Shown: piece after piece, positions 1 to 5,710 of the stretch
Layout of the letters: every line of letters begins with the position of its first letter
How positions within the stretch are numbered: position 1 is the stretch's first letter
NCBI GenBank assembly: GCA_964457945.1
Contig: CAYWFX010000074.1
Location: 1 to 10,167, forward strand
Direction of reading: 5' to 3'
Length of the DNA: 10,167 nt
Source of the DNA: PHAA01 sp964457945
GTDB lineage: Bacteria > Bacillota > Syntrophomonadia > Syntrophomonadales > Syntrophomonadaceae
Program-made: the position numbers and the translations under genes
Notes under the pieces: model-generated
The model's database searches: none
The model's input: the letters and a program-made list of their open reading frames with translations, nothing else
Told to the model about the DNA's origin: nothing

Positions 1-1
1 G

Positions 2-55
2 GTACGCGCGGGCAAACTTGGACGCAAGAACGGCGAAGGCTTCTTCGTATACTAA
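2..55 (+). CDS. 3-hydroxyacyl-CoA (3-hydroxybutyryl-CoA) dehydrogenase, C-terminal end only
   Basis: Only the last 17 codons and the TAA are inside the window. They read VRAGKLGRKNGEGFFVY, which matches the highly conserved C-terminus of NAD-dependent 3-hydroxyacyl-CoA dehydrogenases (the G-x-L-G-[RK]-K-x-G-x-G-F-[YF] signature that ends the substrate-binding domain). By family knowledge the enzyme interconverts 3-hydroxybutyryl-CoA and acetoacetyl-CoA in butyrate metabolism or beta-oxidation. The gene is cut by the left edge, so the cofactor-binding domain cannot be seen. It is followed 20 bases later by a strong hairpin, so it is probably the last gene of its operon. hbd is the usual symbol for a butyrate-pathway copy, but the fragment cannot separate that from a beta-oxidation paralogue. 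Confidence 0.8.
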   Translation, partial: VRAGKLGRKNGEGFFVY

Positions 56-75
56 ACCGTTATAAAGAGGAAACC

Positions 76-108
76 AAAGGGGGTCTCACCAACGGTGAGA
101 CCCCCTTT
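76..108. terminator. Long perfect hairpin between convergent genes
   Basis: A perfect 15-bp inverted repeat (arms 76-90 and 94-108, three-base loop AAC) with a G/C-rich core starts with AAA and ends with TTT. It lies between the end of the dehydrogenase (+) and the end of the gene at 134-649 (-), so it probably terminates both. The T-run after the + arm is short (TTT then AATATT), which makes this a strong stem with a weak tail. Confidence 0.85.
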
Positions 109-133
109 AATATTAAATTAATTATAAGTTGAC

Positions 134-649
134 TTAACGTTCCATATGTCGATTAACCTGATTTACAGTTGCCTTACTAATAAGAGCTCCCAGGGTCTGG
201 GAGTCCATGATGCCTGTAGTTGTGAGAGTATTCTTTTCTTGAAATTCACGTATGCGCTGGCTGTAATCCTTATTGGCTGGTATTCCTACTGTGGTTAACA
301 TCATTTCAATATCTTTTTTTTCTGCCTGTGATAGAACTAGGAGCTTATTCCCATTTCCGTTTGTTGGGGCTGGGGCGGAGGAAACGGTTGTGCCAGACTG
401 AGTTGTGGCAGAGGTTGTAGTAGATTTTGGTGGAATATTTGGTGGAATATCTTGGTTCGGAATCTTAACTTCTAACGAGTTGCTGGCTGGTTTCTCCTGC
501 GCCTGTGCTTCTAGCGATTCCTGATTAGCACGCTCTTTGATTATTTGTTCAGAGATGTATTTATAATTCATTATAATCCCCAGAGTGGAACCAGCAACTA
601 CGGCTGCGGCTAGAATAAGAACAAAAAACCAGTAATATTCCTTTTTCAT
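134..649 (-). CDS. Membrane-anchored protein with peptidoglycan-binding-like C-terminal domain
   Basis: This 171-residue protein starts MKKEYYWFFVLILAAA, with a hydrophobic segment at about residues 7-27 that reads as a signal anchor. A coiled, charged stretch (about 30-52) and a low-complexity linker rich in Pro, Ser and Thr (about 53-100) follow. The last 65 residues contain IREFQEKNTLTTTGIMDSQTLGALI, which fits the core of the PG_binding_1 fold (a short helical cell-wall-binding module). I infer an extracytoplasmic protein tethered to the membrane that touches the cell wall; no catalytic domain is visible. The start is supported by GGAGG seven bases upstream (657-661). It has its own promoter at 681-709 and is 65 bases downstream of the Mop gene on the same strand. 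The precise function is unknown. Confidence 0.75.
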   Translation of the reverse strand: MKKEYYWFFVLILAAAVVAGSTLGIIMNYKYISEQIIKERANQESLEAQAQEKPASNSLEVKIPNQDIPPNIPPKSTTTSATTQSGTTVSSAPAPTNGNGNKLLVLSQAEKKDIEMMLTTVGIPANKDYSQRIREFQEKNTLTTTGIMDSQTLGALISKATVNQVNRHMER

Positions 650-680
650 CCTCTTTCCTCCCTCAACCTAGTTACAAGCA

Positions 681-709
681 ATTTTAAACTATTTTCGGCA
701 AATTTTCAA
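681..709 (-). promoter_or_regulatory. Sigma-A-like promoter for the membrane-anchored protein gene
   Basis: On the minus strand TTGAAA (704-709) and TAAAAT (681-686) are separated by exactly 17 bases. Each box matches the consensus at five of six positions. It sits between the Mop stop codon and the ribosome binding site of the gene at 134-649, so that gene can be transcribed separately. Confidence 0.6.
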
Positions 710-714
710 TATTA

Positions 715-951
715 TTAAACGCCATAATCTCTGCGAGGGTCTTTGGTGTCTTTAATGAGAGTTACCGAGGTAGAATTAAACATAGCAAAAACCTCATCGC
801 CCTCTTTTAAATTCATGTCCTGAGCTGCACCTGCCGTAATTGTTGCAGTTACAGGCTGGTCGCCAACATCTACAATGATTTCTGTCATTTCTTGGCCCGG
901 CTTAATTCTCATAATCTTGCCTACCAATTTATTGGAATCACTAATCCGCAT
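715..951 (-). CDS. Mop/TOBE-domain molybdate- or molybdopterin-binding protein
   Basis: This 78-residue protein consists of one TOBE/Mop domain. It shows the N-terminal [MK]-x-I-S-x-x-N-x-L-x-G-K-[IV] start, a central VTATITAGAAQDMNL stretch and the closing EGDEVFAMFNSTSVTLIKD that is typical of Mop proteins. These small cytoplasmic proteins assemble into rings that bind molybdate or tungstate (molbindins) and buffer the oxyanion for cofactor synthesis. AAGGAGG seven bases before the ATG (complement of 959-965) supports the start. A TATAAG -10-like box lies on the minus strand upstream, without a convincing -35. No molybdate transporter (modABC) is visible nearby, so the protein is an orphan here. 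The family call is solid; which ligand it binds is not shown. Confidence 0.88.
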   Translation of the reverse strand: MRISDSNKLVGKIMRIKPGQEMTEIIVDVGDQPVTATITAGAAQDMNLKEGDEVFAMFNSTSVTLIKDTKDPRRDYGV

Positions 952-1019
952 AGTTGTACCTCCTTTTTCTCTTAGCTTATACGAAAGGGAAGCATTTTAA
1001 ACTTCAAATAGTAGCAAAT

Positions 1020-1048
1020 TTGCGATGCAAGGAGTCACCTGCTACAAT
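1020..1048 (+). promoter_or_regulatory. Putative promoter of the Rmd1/YagE gene
   Basis: TTGCGA (1020-1025) and TACAAT (1043-1048) are 17 bases apart, 56 bases before the ATG at 1104. The -10 box matches at five of six positions and the -35 at four of six. It overlaps a 10-bp palindrome GCAAATTTGC (1014-1023), which could be incidental or a regulator site between the divergent genes. Confidence 0.45.
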
Positions 1049-1103
1049 TAAGGCAATCAGCAGGATCCAGCTGAATAGAAAGCTTAAAGGAGAAGAGAAG
1101 GCT

Positions 1104-2320
1104 ATGTTTTCACTCTTTATTTATCGTATATATGAGACTGGTCGTGAATTCAATCTTGACCATTTAGAAAGACAGTTCCCTCACGAGCATATGCCATCCA
1201 GGGCGCGATTTTCGCGCGTCAGAACTAAATCAATACAAATAGAGGCCCCACCTTTGCTTGTTAGATTGGGGAATTTTACAATGGATGAAGATTCTGATAC
1301 CGTTGTTTTTACTGCCCAGGCTAAAATATTTGATATTGGAGCTATTAGTATATGCCTTAGTTATGAAACAAGTGCATCTAATAATGATCTCGAAGAATTA
1401 GGAATTCGATATTCGGGGCAGAGAGGACTTGATGGAATATACACCCAAACTCTCAAACACCTGCAGAAACTGTTGCAACCAGGTCTGGAGAGCCTTGAGA
1501 TAGATCCCCAGTTCTATGAGGATTACACCATTTATCGCATCACTCACCCCGATCAGCTTCCAGATCCGGTCCCCCTGCTGATGGGAGAGAGAATAGATTT
1601 TAGTGAACAGATGAGGGAACAGGTTTTAAAAAACCGGTTGAGCTATAGTCAGGGGGACTTTGCCATCCTTACCTGGGATACCGCTCTAATCTGCGAACCG
1701 GATGATCCGGGTGATCTAAGGGACATAATAGAGTTCGCTAATGTGCAATTACTAGAGTTGCGCTACTATGACAACGTGTTAAATAAGCAAATGGAGAAAA
1801 TGTATGACGATATAGAAGTGGCCGAGACCAAGTCCCGCTATCGCAAAATGCGTCATTATCGGGAAATAATTGGCACCCGTATGCAGTTAATTGCAGATAT
1901 AACAGAAGTGAGAGAAAAAATCGAAAACCTGATAAAGATAACCGAGGATATTTATTACGCNNNNNNNNNNNNNNNNNNNNNNNNNNNNNNNNNNNNNNNN
2001 NNNNNNNNNNNNNNNNNNNNNNNNNNNNNNNNNNNNNNNNNNNNNNNNNNNNNNNNNNNNAAGTGAGAGAAAAAATCGAAAACCTGATAAAGATAACCGA
2101 GGATATTTATTACGCTCGGGTTTACCAGACAACCCTAAAGGTTCTGCGCAGCGATCAGTGGACAGCAAGTCTAAACCGAAAATTGGAGGTAATACAGCAG
2201 AACTATACTTTACTAAGCAACGAAGTCAACATCCAGCACTCTTACTATCTTGAATGGATTATAATAGTACTCATTGCTTTGGAGTTCGGCTTCGCCATCC
2301 TGAATACGATTATAGGATAG
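1104..2320 (+). CDS. Rmd1/YagE (DUF155) family membrane protein, interrupted by an assembly gap
   Basis: The start is ATG 1104, MFSLFIYRIYETGREFNL, with AGGAG 11 bases upstream; an earlier in-frame start at 954 has no ribosome binding site and lies in the promoter region. The coding sequence runs to 1960, is broken by 100 Ns, and resumes at 2061 with a copy of the same 55 bases. Joining 1104-1960 to 2116-2320 gives one uninterrupted frame of 353 residues. The product has the soluble N-terminal Rmd1 domain, a charged helical region (about 225-320, with many Glu, Lys and Arg) and a single C-terminal membrane helix (about 331-350, LEWIIIVLIALEFGFAIL), the arrangement of COG1723/DUF155 proteins. 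Yeast relatives act at microtubules or mitochondria; the bacterial role is unknown. Length is normal for the family once the gap is removed. Confidence 0.8.
1906..2115. repeat. 55-bp direct duplication flanking the gap (assembly artefact)
   Basis: Bases 1906-1960 and 2061-2115 are identical, starting AAGTGAGAG and ending TTATTACGC. I read this as one genomic copy represented twice, not a biological repeat, because collapsing it gives an intact Rmd1/YagE frame (1062 bases, divisible by three) while keeping both copies shifts it. Confidence 0.85.
1961..2060. other. Scaffold gap of 100 Ns (arbitrary length, probably no missing DNA)
   Basis: Exactly 100 undetermined bases are flanked by two identical 55-base sequences, 1906-1960 and 2061-2115. 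An exact overlap of that size is what a k=55 de Bruijn assembler leaves on adjacent contig ends. Removing the Ns and one copy restores the reading frame of the surrounding gene. Confidence 0.9.
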
Positions 2321-2325
2321 ATTAT

Positions 2326-2556
2326 TTATTTTTCAATTACTTCAAGTTCATCCGGTATATACTCTAGTAAGCTGTCAGGTCCGGCCTGACAATCAAACAG
2401 TCTGCAGAGTCTGTCTATTGTATCAAAGTCTACTCTGGTCACATTCTCGTGGTATAAGTTGGAAATTGTATTTCTATTTAGCCCGGTACGTTCATGAACT
2501 TCCTGAATGGTCATTTTATTAATTCCCATGAATTTTGATAAATTAACCTTTATCAT
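2326..2556 (-). CDS. Small Cro/C1-type (Xre) helix-turn-helix regulator
   Basis: This 76-residue protein is almost entirely one compact Xre-type DNA-binding domain. The helix-turn-helix reads MTIQEVHERTGLNRNTISNLYHE at about residues 15-37, followed by the conserved VDFDTIDRLCRLFDCQAG and LLEYIPDE ending of the HTH_26 subfamily. The family usually has CQ-x-G-D-LLEY; here three extra residues (PDS) sit before LLEY. GAGGAGG seven bases before the ATG (complement of 2564-2570) supports the start, and a promoter lies at 2590-2618. It is convergent with the Rmd1/YagE gene with only five bases between them and divergent from the non-coding region on the right, so it may regulate that region or itself. 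Its target is unknown. Confidence 0.85.
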   Translation of the reverse strand: MIKVNLSKFMGINKMTIQEVHERTGLNRNTISNLYHENVTRVDFDTIDRLCRLFDCQAGPDSLLEYIPDELEVIEK

Positions 2557-2589
2557 TTTGATGCCTCCTCTTATCCAGCTAATGCATCA

Positions 2590-2618
2590 ATAGTAATTGA
2601 AAATGCTTAAGATGTAAA
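2590..2618 (-). promoter_or_regulatory. Putative promoter of the Xre-type regulator
   Basis: On the minus strand TTTACA (2613-2618) and TACTAT (2590-2595) are 17 bases apart, 34 bases before the start codon of the regulator. The -35 matches at five of six positions, the -10 at four of six. Confidence 0.5.
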
Positions 2619-2660
2619 TTAGATACCCCACTATTTTGCTTAACTACTTGTGCAATATGC

Positions 2661-2689
2661 TTGACAAGTTATATATTGGTTAATAGATT
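2661..2689 (+). promoter_or_regulatory. Orphan promoter pointing into the structured non-coding region
   Basis: A perfect TTGACA (2661-2666) is followed after 17 bases by TAGATT (2684-2689, four of six). No ORF with a ribosome binding site follows for about 500 bases, but the nested stem structure at 2803-2903 does. This makes it a candidate promoter for a non-coding RNA. Confidence 0.45.
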
Positions 2690-2802
2690 TTCGGATCTTT
2701 TCATCCTGCGATAGTAGCGCTTATTTTCATGTTTAGAATGCTTGGTTCGGAGCTTGTCTAATAAAATAATAGCCCAAGTGATTTTCGCCTTGAATAGGAA
2801 CT

Positions 2803-2903
2803 GGTAGGAATTAAACTATAGCAAAAGTGCCATTGCAAGACCATCTAGACACCTAGTGGCATGACGGTCAGACCAATGGCAAATGTCGTAATAATTTCCT
2901 ATC
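2803..2903 (+). ncRNA. Candidate structured RNA with three nested stems
   Basis: Three concentric pairings are visible. The outer stem pairs GGTAGGAATTA (2803-2813) with TAATTTCCTATC (2892-2903), with one bulged T and one G-U pair. The middle stem pairs TGCCATTG (2828-2835) with CAATGGCA (2874-2881), perfect over 8 bp. The inner hairpin has CCA-T-CTAG (2841-2848) against CTAG-TGG (2853-2859) with a 4-base loop; an alternative inner pairing uses GACCATC (2839-2845) and GACGGTC (2863-2869). I do not recognise a known RNA family. The strand is inferred from the promoter at 2661-2689; a structured DNA element is an alternative. Confidence 0.4.
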
Positions 2904-3111
2904 CTGAACTTATATAAATTCAGTAATTTAATAGTGAATATAAAAAGCGGAAAAGTATTGCTGGGTTACGATCAAATCACGCGTGCAATACATCGAACTG
3001 GCATTACAAGGACCAATTTCAAGCATAATTTATCAATAATGAAAACTTTAACCATTAATAAATCCACAATTTTAATTTATATGTAAATTGCACCTAATCT
3101 ATTCTGAAAGG

Positions 3112-3149
3112 TTTATCTCGTATATTTAACAAAAAGTGGGCGAGATAAA
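3112..3149 (+). promoter_or_regulatory. Leader hairpin or operator before the small ORF
   Basis: A perfect 9-bp inverted repeat TTTATCTCG (3112-3120) / CGAGATAAA (3141-3149) encloses a TATATT -10-like box (3121-3126). It is itself enclosed by CTATTCT (3099-3105) / AGAATAG (3171-3177). It ends about 50 bases before the small ORF at 3202. It could be an operator around the promoter or a folded 5' leader; I see no clear -35 to decide. Confidence 0.4.
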
Positions 3150-3201
3150 AAAAAGTACGCGGGCAAAATAAGAATAGAACTTATTAGGAGGTGATATTTT
3201 A

Positions 3202-3342
3202 ATGAAAAGCGCAAAAAAAACAGGGACCAGTTCCAATATGACCAATAATAAAAGCGAGATTAATCCAACCGAGAATCCAATCGGGGCTATTGACCAATAT
3301 ATGCCCCTTCCTGACGACGTTTTTAAAAAAATGAAGAAATAA
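3202..3342 (+). CDS. Small unrecognised 46-residue protein
   Basis: The ORF starts ATG with a near-perfect AGGAGGTGAT Shine-Dalgarno (3186-3195) six bases upstream and ends TAA. It is followed 23 bases later by an intrinsic terminator, so it has the signals of a complete single-gene transcription unit. The peptide is hydrophilic, begins with the basic stretch MKSAKKTG, has an Asn/Thr/Ser-rich middle and ends PDDVFKKMKK. There is no signal peptide, membrane helix or Cys pattern, and I do not recognise the family. Possibilities include a small regulator or an accessory peptide of the adjacent defence island; it could also be a core small protein into whose terminator the intron inserted. No function is assigned. 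Confidence 0.6.
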   Translation: MKSAKKTGTSSNMTNNKSEINPTENPIGAIDQYMPLPDDVFKKMKK

Positions 3343-3365
3343 AATAGGGTCAGTGAAAAACGTTT

Positions 3366-3403
3366 AGCCTGTCGACAAAGTCAGTCGGCAGGCTGTTTTT
3401 TTT
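3366..3403 (+). terminator. Intrinsic terminator of the small ORF and group II intron target
   Basis: An 11-bp stem, AGCCTGTCGAC (3366-3376) with GTCGGCAGGCT (3384-3394, one G-U), has a 7-base loop and is followed by G and eight Ts (3396-3403). This is a textbook rho-independent terminator. The intron fragment begins right after the T-run, matching the terminator-directed insertion known for group IIC introns. Confidence 0.88.
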
Positions 3404-3710
3404 GTGCGCCCGGCATGGGCGCTGACTCTAGGGTGAAAGTCCCGAACGGCGAAGGTATGCAGAATCTGAATAAAGTTGGCGGCAAACCTCTGACCCGACG
3501 AACAGAAATCGCATTAGTCTAGGTGTAGTGGATAAGCTTGCCTAACAAAGCGAAGTCCTTGCTACTAAAGTCTGCACAGAGTAAAGCTAAGAAGGAAGAT
3601 GTGCCTATTTATCATATTTTGGGCTGAGATGGGAATCCAATTCAGCCATCTTCATTAGCAAGGATTTAGGTGGGGTATGAAGAGGAAGCATCCACCAAAA
3701 TTACCTTGCA
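3404..3710 (+). mobile_element. Truncated group II intron (class IIC-like), 5' domain I remnant
   Basis: The fragment opens GTGCGCCCGGCATGGGCG, a typical group II 5' end. It continues with the conserved domain I blocks GGGTGAAAGTCCCGAAC (from about 3430), GGCGGCAAACCTCTGACCCG (from about 3479) and AAAGCGAAGTCCTTGCT (about 3547-3563). Two hairpins follow: GGCTGA/TCAGCC (3622-3647) and GCAAGG..GGTGG/CCACC..CCTTGC (3658-3709). The distal part of domain I beyond about 3600 is assigned by position and pairing only, so the end coordinate is approximate. No reverse transcriptase ORF, no domain V hairpin with a GAAA loop, and no domain VI are found before or after the following genes. A domain I arm also seems shortened near 3450. 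It cannot splice as it stands. Confidence 0.75.
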
Positions 3711-3806
3711 AATCCGGTATTTTCAAGGTTTCCCCCTTTTTTCTGCGTATATAAGGGGAATGCTTTTTGTTCGAATAGAAATTGTCGAAAATAATTTACG
3801 TTTATC

Positions 3807-3823
3807 CCGTAAAAATATTACGG
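3807..3823. promoter_or_regulatory. Palindromic candidate operator upstream of the ATPase gene
   Basis: CCGTAA-AAATA-TTACGG is a perfect 6-bp inverted repeat seven bases upstream of the -35 box. An overlapping pair TTTACG (3795-3800) / CGTAAA (3808-3813) shares the middle arm. Three related TTACG-type half-sites in 30 bases suggest a regulator site, but no bound protein is known. Confidence 0.35.
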
Positions 3824-3829
3824 ATATTG

Positions 3830-3857
3830 TTGGCTTTTCATTTCTTTTGGATATAAT
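3830..3857 (+). promoter_or_regulatory. Promoter of the ATPase-TOPRIM operon
   Basis: TTGGCT (3830-3835, four of six) and a perfect TATAAT (3852-3857) are 16 bases apart. The start codon is at 3880, so the 5' leader would be short and just contain the AGAGGTGAT ribosome binding site (3866-3874). Confidence 0.6.
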
Positions 3858-3879
3858 AAATACGAAGAGGTGATTTTTA

Positions 3880-4977
3880 ATGTTGAAGCTATTTGAGGTT
3901 TCGGGTTTTAAGAACTTTAAAGACAAAATTACATTGGATTTTTCCGATGTGCGTGATTACAGATTCAACAGTACTTGCATTACTAAAAATCTACTGAGCA
4001 ATATTATTGTGTACGGCAAAAACTCAATCGGCAAATCCAATTTTGGGCTTGCAATGTTTGACATTGTTTCTCATTTATCAAGCAAAAATGTCACTCCCGG
4101 ATTGTACGATTATTATTTAAATGTCAATAGCCTTAACGATTATGCGGAATTCCATTATGTCTTTAAATTTGACAATCAAGAGGTTGACTACATATACCGC
4201 AAGGATAATAAACAGGCGTTGATTTATGAGCGTGTTTCTATTGACGGGATGATGCTGTTTGAATACAACTATAAAAAGAATAAGGGTAATACGGATGGAA
4301 TAAAAGAAATTGCACCGACATTGAACTGGGCGTTCCAGGATGTTGATTCCATTCTCAAATATGTTCTGAATAATACCGTTCTTGACGACAGTCATCCGCT
4401 CCGCAGAATGATGCGGTATGTTTCTAATATGCTTTGGTTCAGAAACTTAGACGAAAACAGATATATCGGATACAAAAGGCAGAGCAACGATTACTACGAC
4501 TTCATTTTTGAGCCTAAAATACTTTCGGAATTTGAAATTTTTCTTCAAAAATCTGGAGTAGAAGAAGATCTGATTATAAAAAAGGATAGTGATGGTCAAA
4601 AACGTTTATATTTTAAAACCAATACGCCGTTACCATTTTTCAAAGTTGCATCAAGCGGTACAAAAGCTCTGTATACTTTTTTTTATTGGTATAAAACTTC
4701 TACCGAAGTTACGCTTATGTTTATTGATGAATTCGATGCATATTATCATTATGAGCTTGCTGAAAGCATTGTTTCTATGTTGGAAAAGATGACTGACACA
4801 CAGGTTATATTAACCTCGCACAACACAAATCTGTTGACCAATCGTATAATGCGTCCGGATTGCTATTTCATTTTAACAAAGGAAAAATTGGTCTCTCTTG
4901 CAAATGCAACCGACCGAGAACTCCGAGAAGGTCATAATCTTGAAAAACTGTATATGAGCGGAGAATTCAATGGATAA
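3880..4977 (+). CDS. AAA15-type (RloA/AriA-like) ATPase, predicted anti-phage sensor subunit
   Basis: This 365-residue ATPase has an SMC/ABC-like nucleotide-binding fold of the COG1106 type. Visible motifs are an N-terminal beta hairpin (LKLFEVSGFKNFKDKITLDF), Walker A GKNSIGKSN (residues 46-54, Lys52 and Ser53), an ABC-signature-like SSGTKAL (258-264), Walker B TLMFIDEFD with Asp283-Glu284, and an H-loop LTSHNTNLL with His314. Relatives pair with a nuclease-like partner in RloAB, PARIS (AriA-AriB) and OLD-type systems, where the ATPase senses phage proteins and controls the effector. The next gene overlaps by eight bases and encodes such a partner, so the two likely form a complex. The start has AGAGGTGAT just upstream. 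Family assignment is firm; the defence role is inference from architecture and location. Confidence 0.85.
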   Translation: MLKLFEVSGFKNFKDKITLDFSDVRDYRFNSTCITKNLLSNIIVYGKNSIGKSNFGLAMFDIVSHLSSKNVTPGLYDYYLNVNSLNDYAEFHYVFKFDNQEVDYIYRKDNKQALIYERVSIDGMMLFEYNYKKNKGNTDGIKEIAPTLNWAFQDVDSILKYVLNNTVLDDSHPLRRMMRYVSNMLWFRNLDENRYIGYKRQSNDYYDFIFEPKILSEFEIFLQKSGVEEDLIIKKDSDGQKRLYFKTNTPLPFFKVASSGTKALYTFFYWYKTSTEVTLMFIDEFDAYYHYELAESIVSMLEKMTDTQVILTSHNTNLLTNRIMRPDCYFILTKEKLVSLANATDRELREGHNLEKLYMSGEFNG

Positions 4978-5710
4978 GACGAGTAAAATACTTGTTCTTG
5001 TTGAAGGTGCCAAGACGGATTTACGTCTTATGGAACATTTGCTGCACATATATGGGATCGACAATAGCCATAAGGTGGTGTCATATAATACAAACATCTA
5101 TGTGCTTTATACGGATATGTTTTCCGATGGGGACCCATCCTCCATTGATATACTGCAACTACTTAAAGAACGAGAAAGAGACCCTATTAAAAAAGAAATA
5201 TTTAACGCTCGGTATTCGGATATTCTTTTGGTGTTTGATTTGGAACCGCAGGATCCGCGATTCTCGGCGGATAAAATTTTGGAAATGACGCAATTTTTCG
5301 TTGAATCCTCCGATATGGGCAAACTGTATTTAAATTACCCGATGGTGGAAGCATTTTACCATATGAAATCAATTCCGGACAAAGACTATAATGATTATGT
5401 TGTTTCATTATATGAATTATCCGAAAGAACCTACAAACGAAGAGTTAATCAAGAAAACAGAAATCACGATTATTCAAAATTTGCAATTACTCGTGAAGAA
5501 TGCAATACGGTAATTTGGCAGAACATAGACAAGGCGTGGTGCATATCCGAAATGGAAAGGCTTTCGGATGATATCGGATACTTACTTCCTGAATCGATTG
5601 AAATTTTAAGAAAACAGCTTTTAAAAATAGAAATTGATAAATCTATTTCGGTTCTCTGTACATGTGCGTTCTATATTGCGGATTACAATTCTAAATTTAT
5701 AACCGAATGA
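4970..5710 (+). CDS. TOPRIM-like (RloB/AriB-like) predicted nuclease effector partner
   Basis: The 246-residue product starts MDKTSKILVLVEGAKTDLRL, the glycine-containing first strand of a TOPRIM fold with acidic Glu12. A second strand, SDILLVFDLEPQDPRF, supplies Asp90, Glu92 and Asp95 (a D-x-[DE] type metal site). LYLNYPMVEAFYH (119-131) matches the N-P-x-x-E-x-x-x-x-H region seen in RloB-like and DUF4435/AriB-like proteins. The ATG overlaps the end of the ATPase gene by eight bases, which implies coupled translation and a stoichiometric complex. In relatives this subunit is the toxic nuclease released or activated on infection (AriB cleaves tRNA-Lys). The exact family is uncertain because the C-terminal half (130-246) shows no motif I know. 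No membrane helix is visible. Confidence 0.7.
   Translation: MDKTSKILVLVEGAKTDLRLMEHLLHIYGIDNSHKVVSYNTNIYVLYTDMFSDGDPSSIDILQLLKERERDPIKKEIFNARYSDILLVFDLEPQDPRFSADKILEMTQFFVESSDMGKLYLNYPMVEAFYHMKSIPDKDYNDYVVSLYELSERTYKRRVNQENRNHDYSKFAITREECNTVIWQNIDKAWCISEMERLSDDIGYLLPESIEILRKQLLKIEIDKSISVLCTCAFYIADYNSKFITE

Larger units (their letters stand above)
2557..3201. other. 645-base non-coding stretch rich in inverted repeats
   Basis: I see no credible coding sequence here. It contains the regulator's promoter, an orphan + strand promoter (2661-2689), a nested stem structure (2803-2903), a 7-bp inverted repeat GTATTGC/GCAATAC (2955-2961 and 2985-2991, 23-base loop), an AT-rich CTGAA/TTCAG hairpin (2904-2923), and a leader hairpin (3112-3149) just before the small ORF at 3202. 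The density of paired arms is higher than expected for plain spacer. Confidence 0.6.

Noticed and set aside
954..1103. Upstream 50-codon extension of the Rmd1/YagE frame
   Set aside because: It covers the promoter and the divergent Mop ribosome binding site; the protein family starts near the MFSLFIYRIY at 1104.
2820..3177. CRISPR array in the repeat-rich spacer
   Set aside because: The repeats are inverted pairs, not evenly spaced identical direct repeats, and no cas gene is present.
3150..3185. Cyclic-di-GMP type riboswitch before the small ORF (GCGGGCAAA)
   Set aside because: Only a short motif matches; the conserved paired regions of that riboswitch cannot be found.
3670..3873. 67-residue + strand frame before the ATPase gene
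   Set aside because: It overlaps the intron remnant and the operon promoter, has no real ribosome binding site, and the protein shows no domain.
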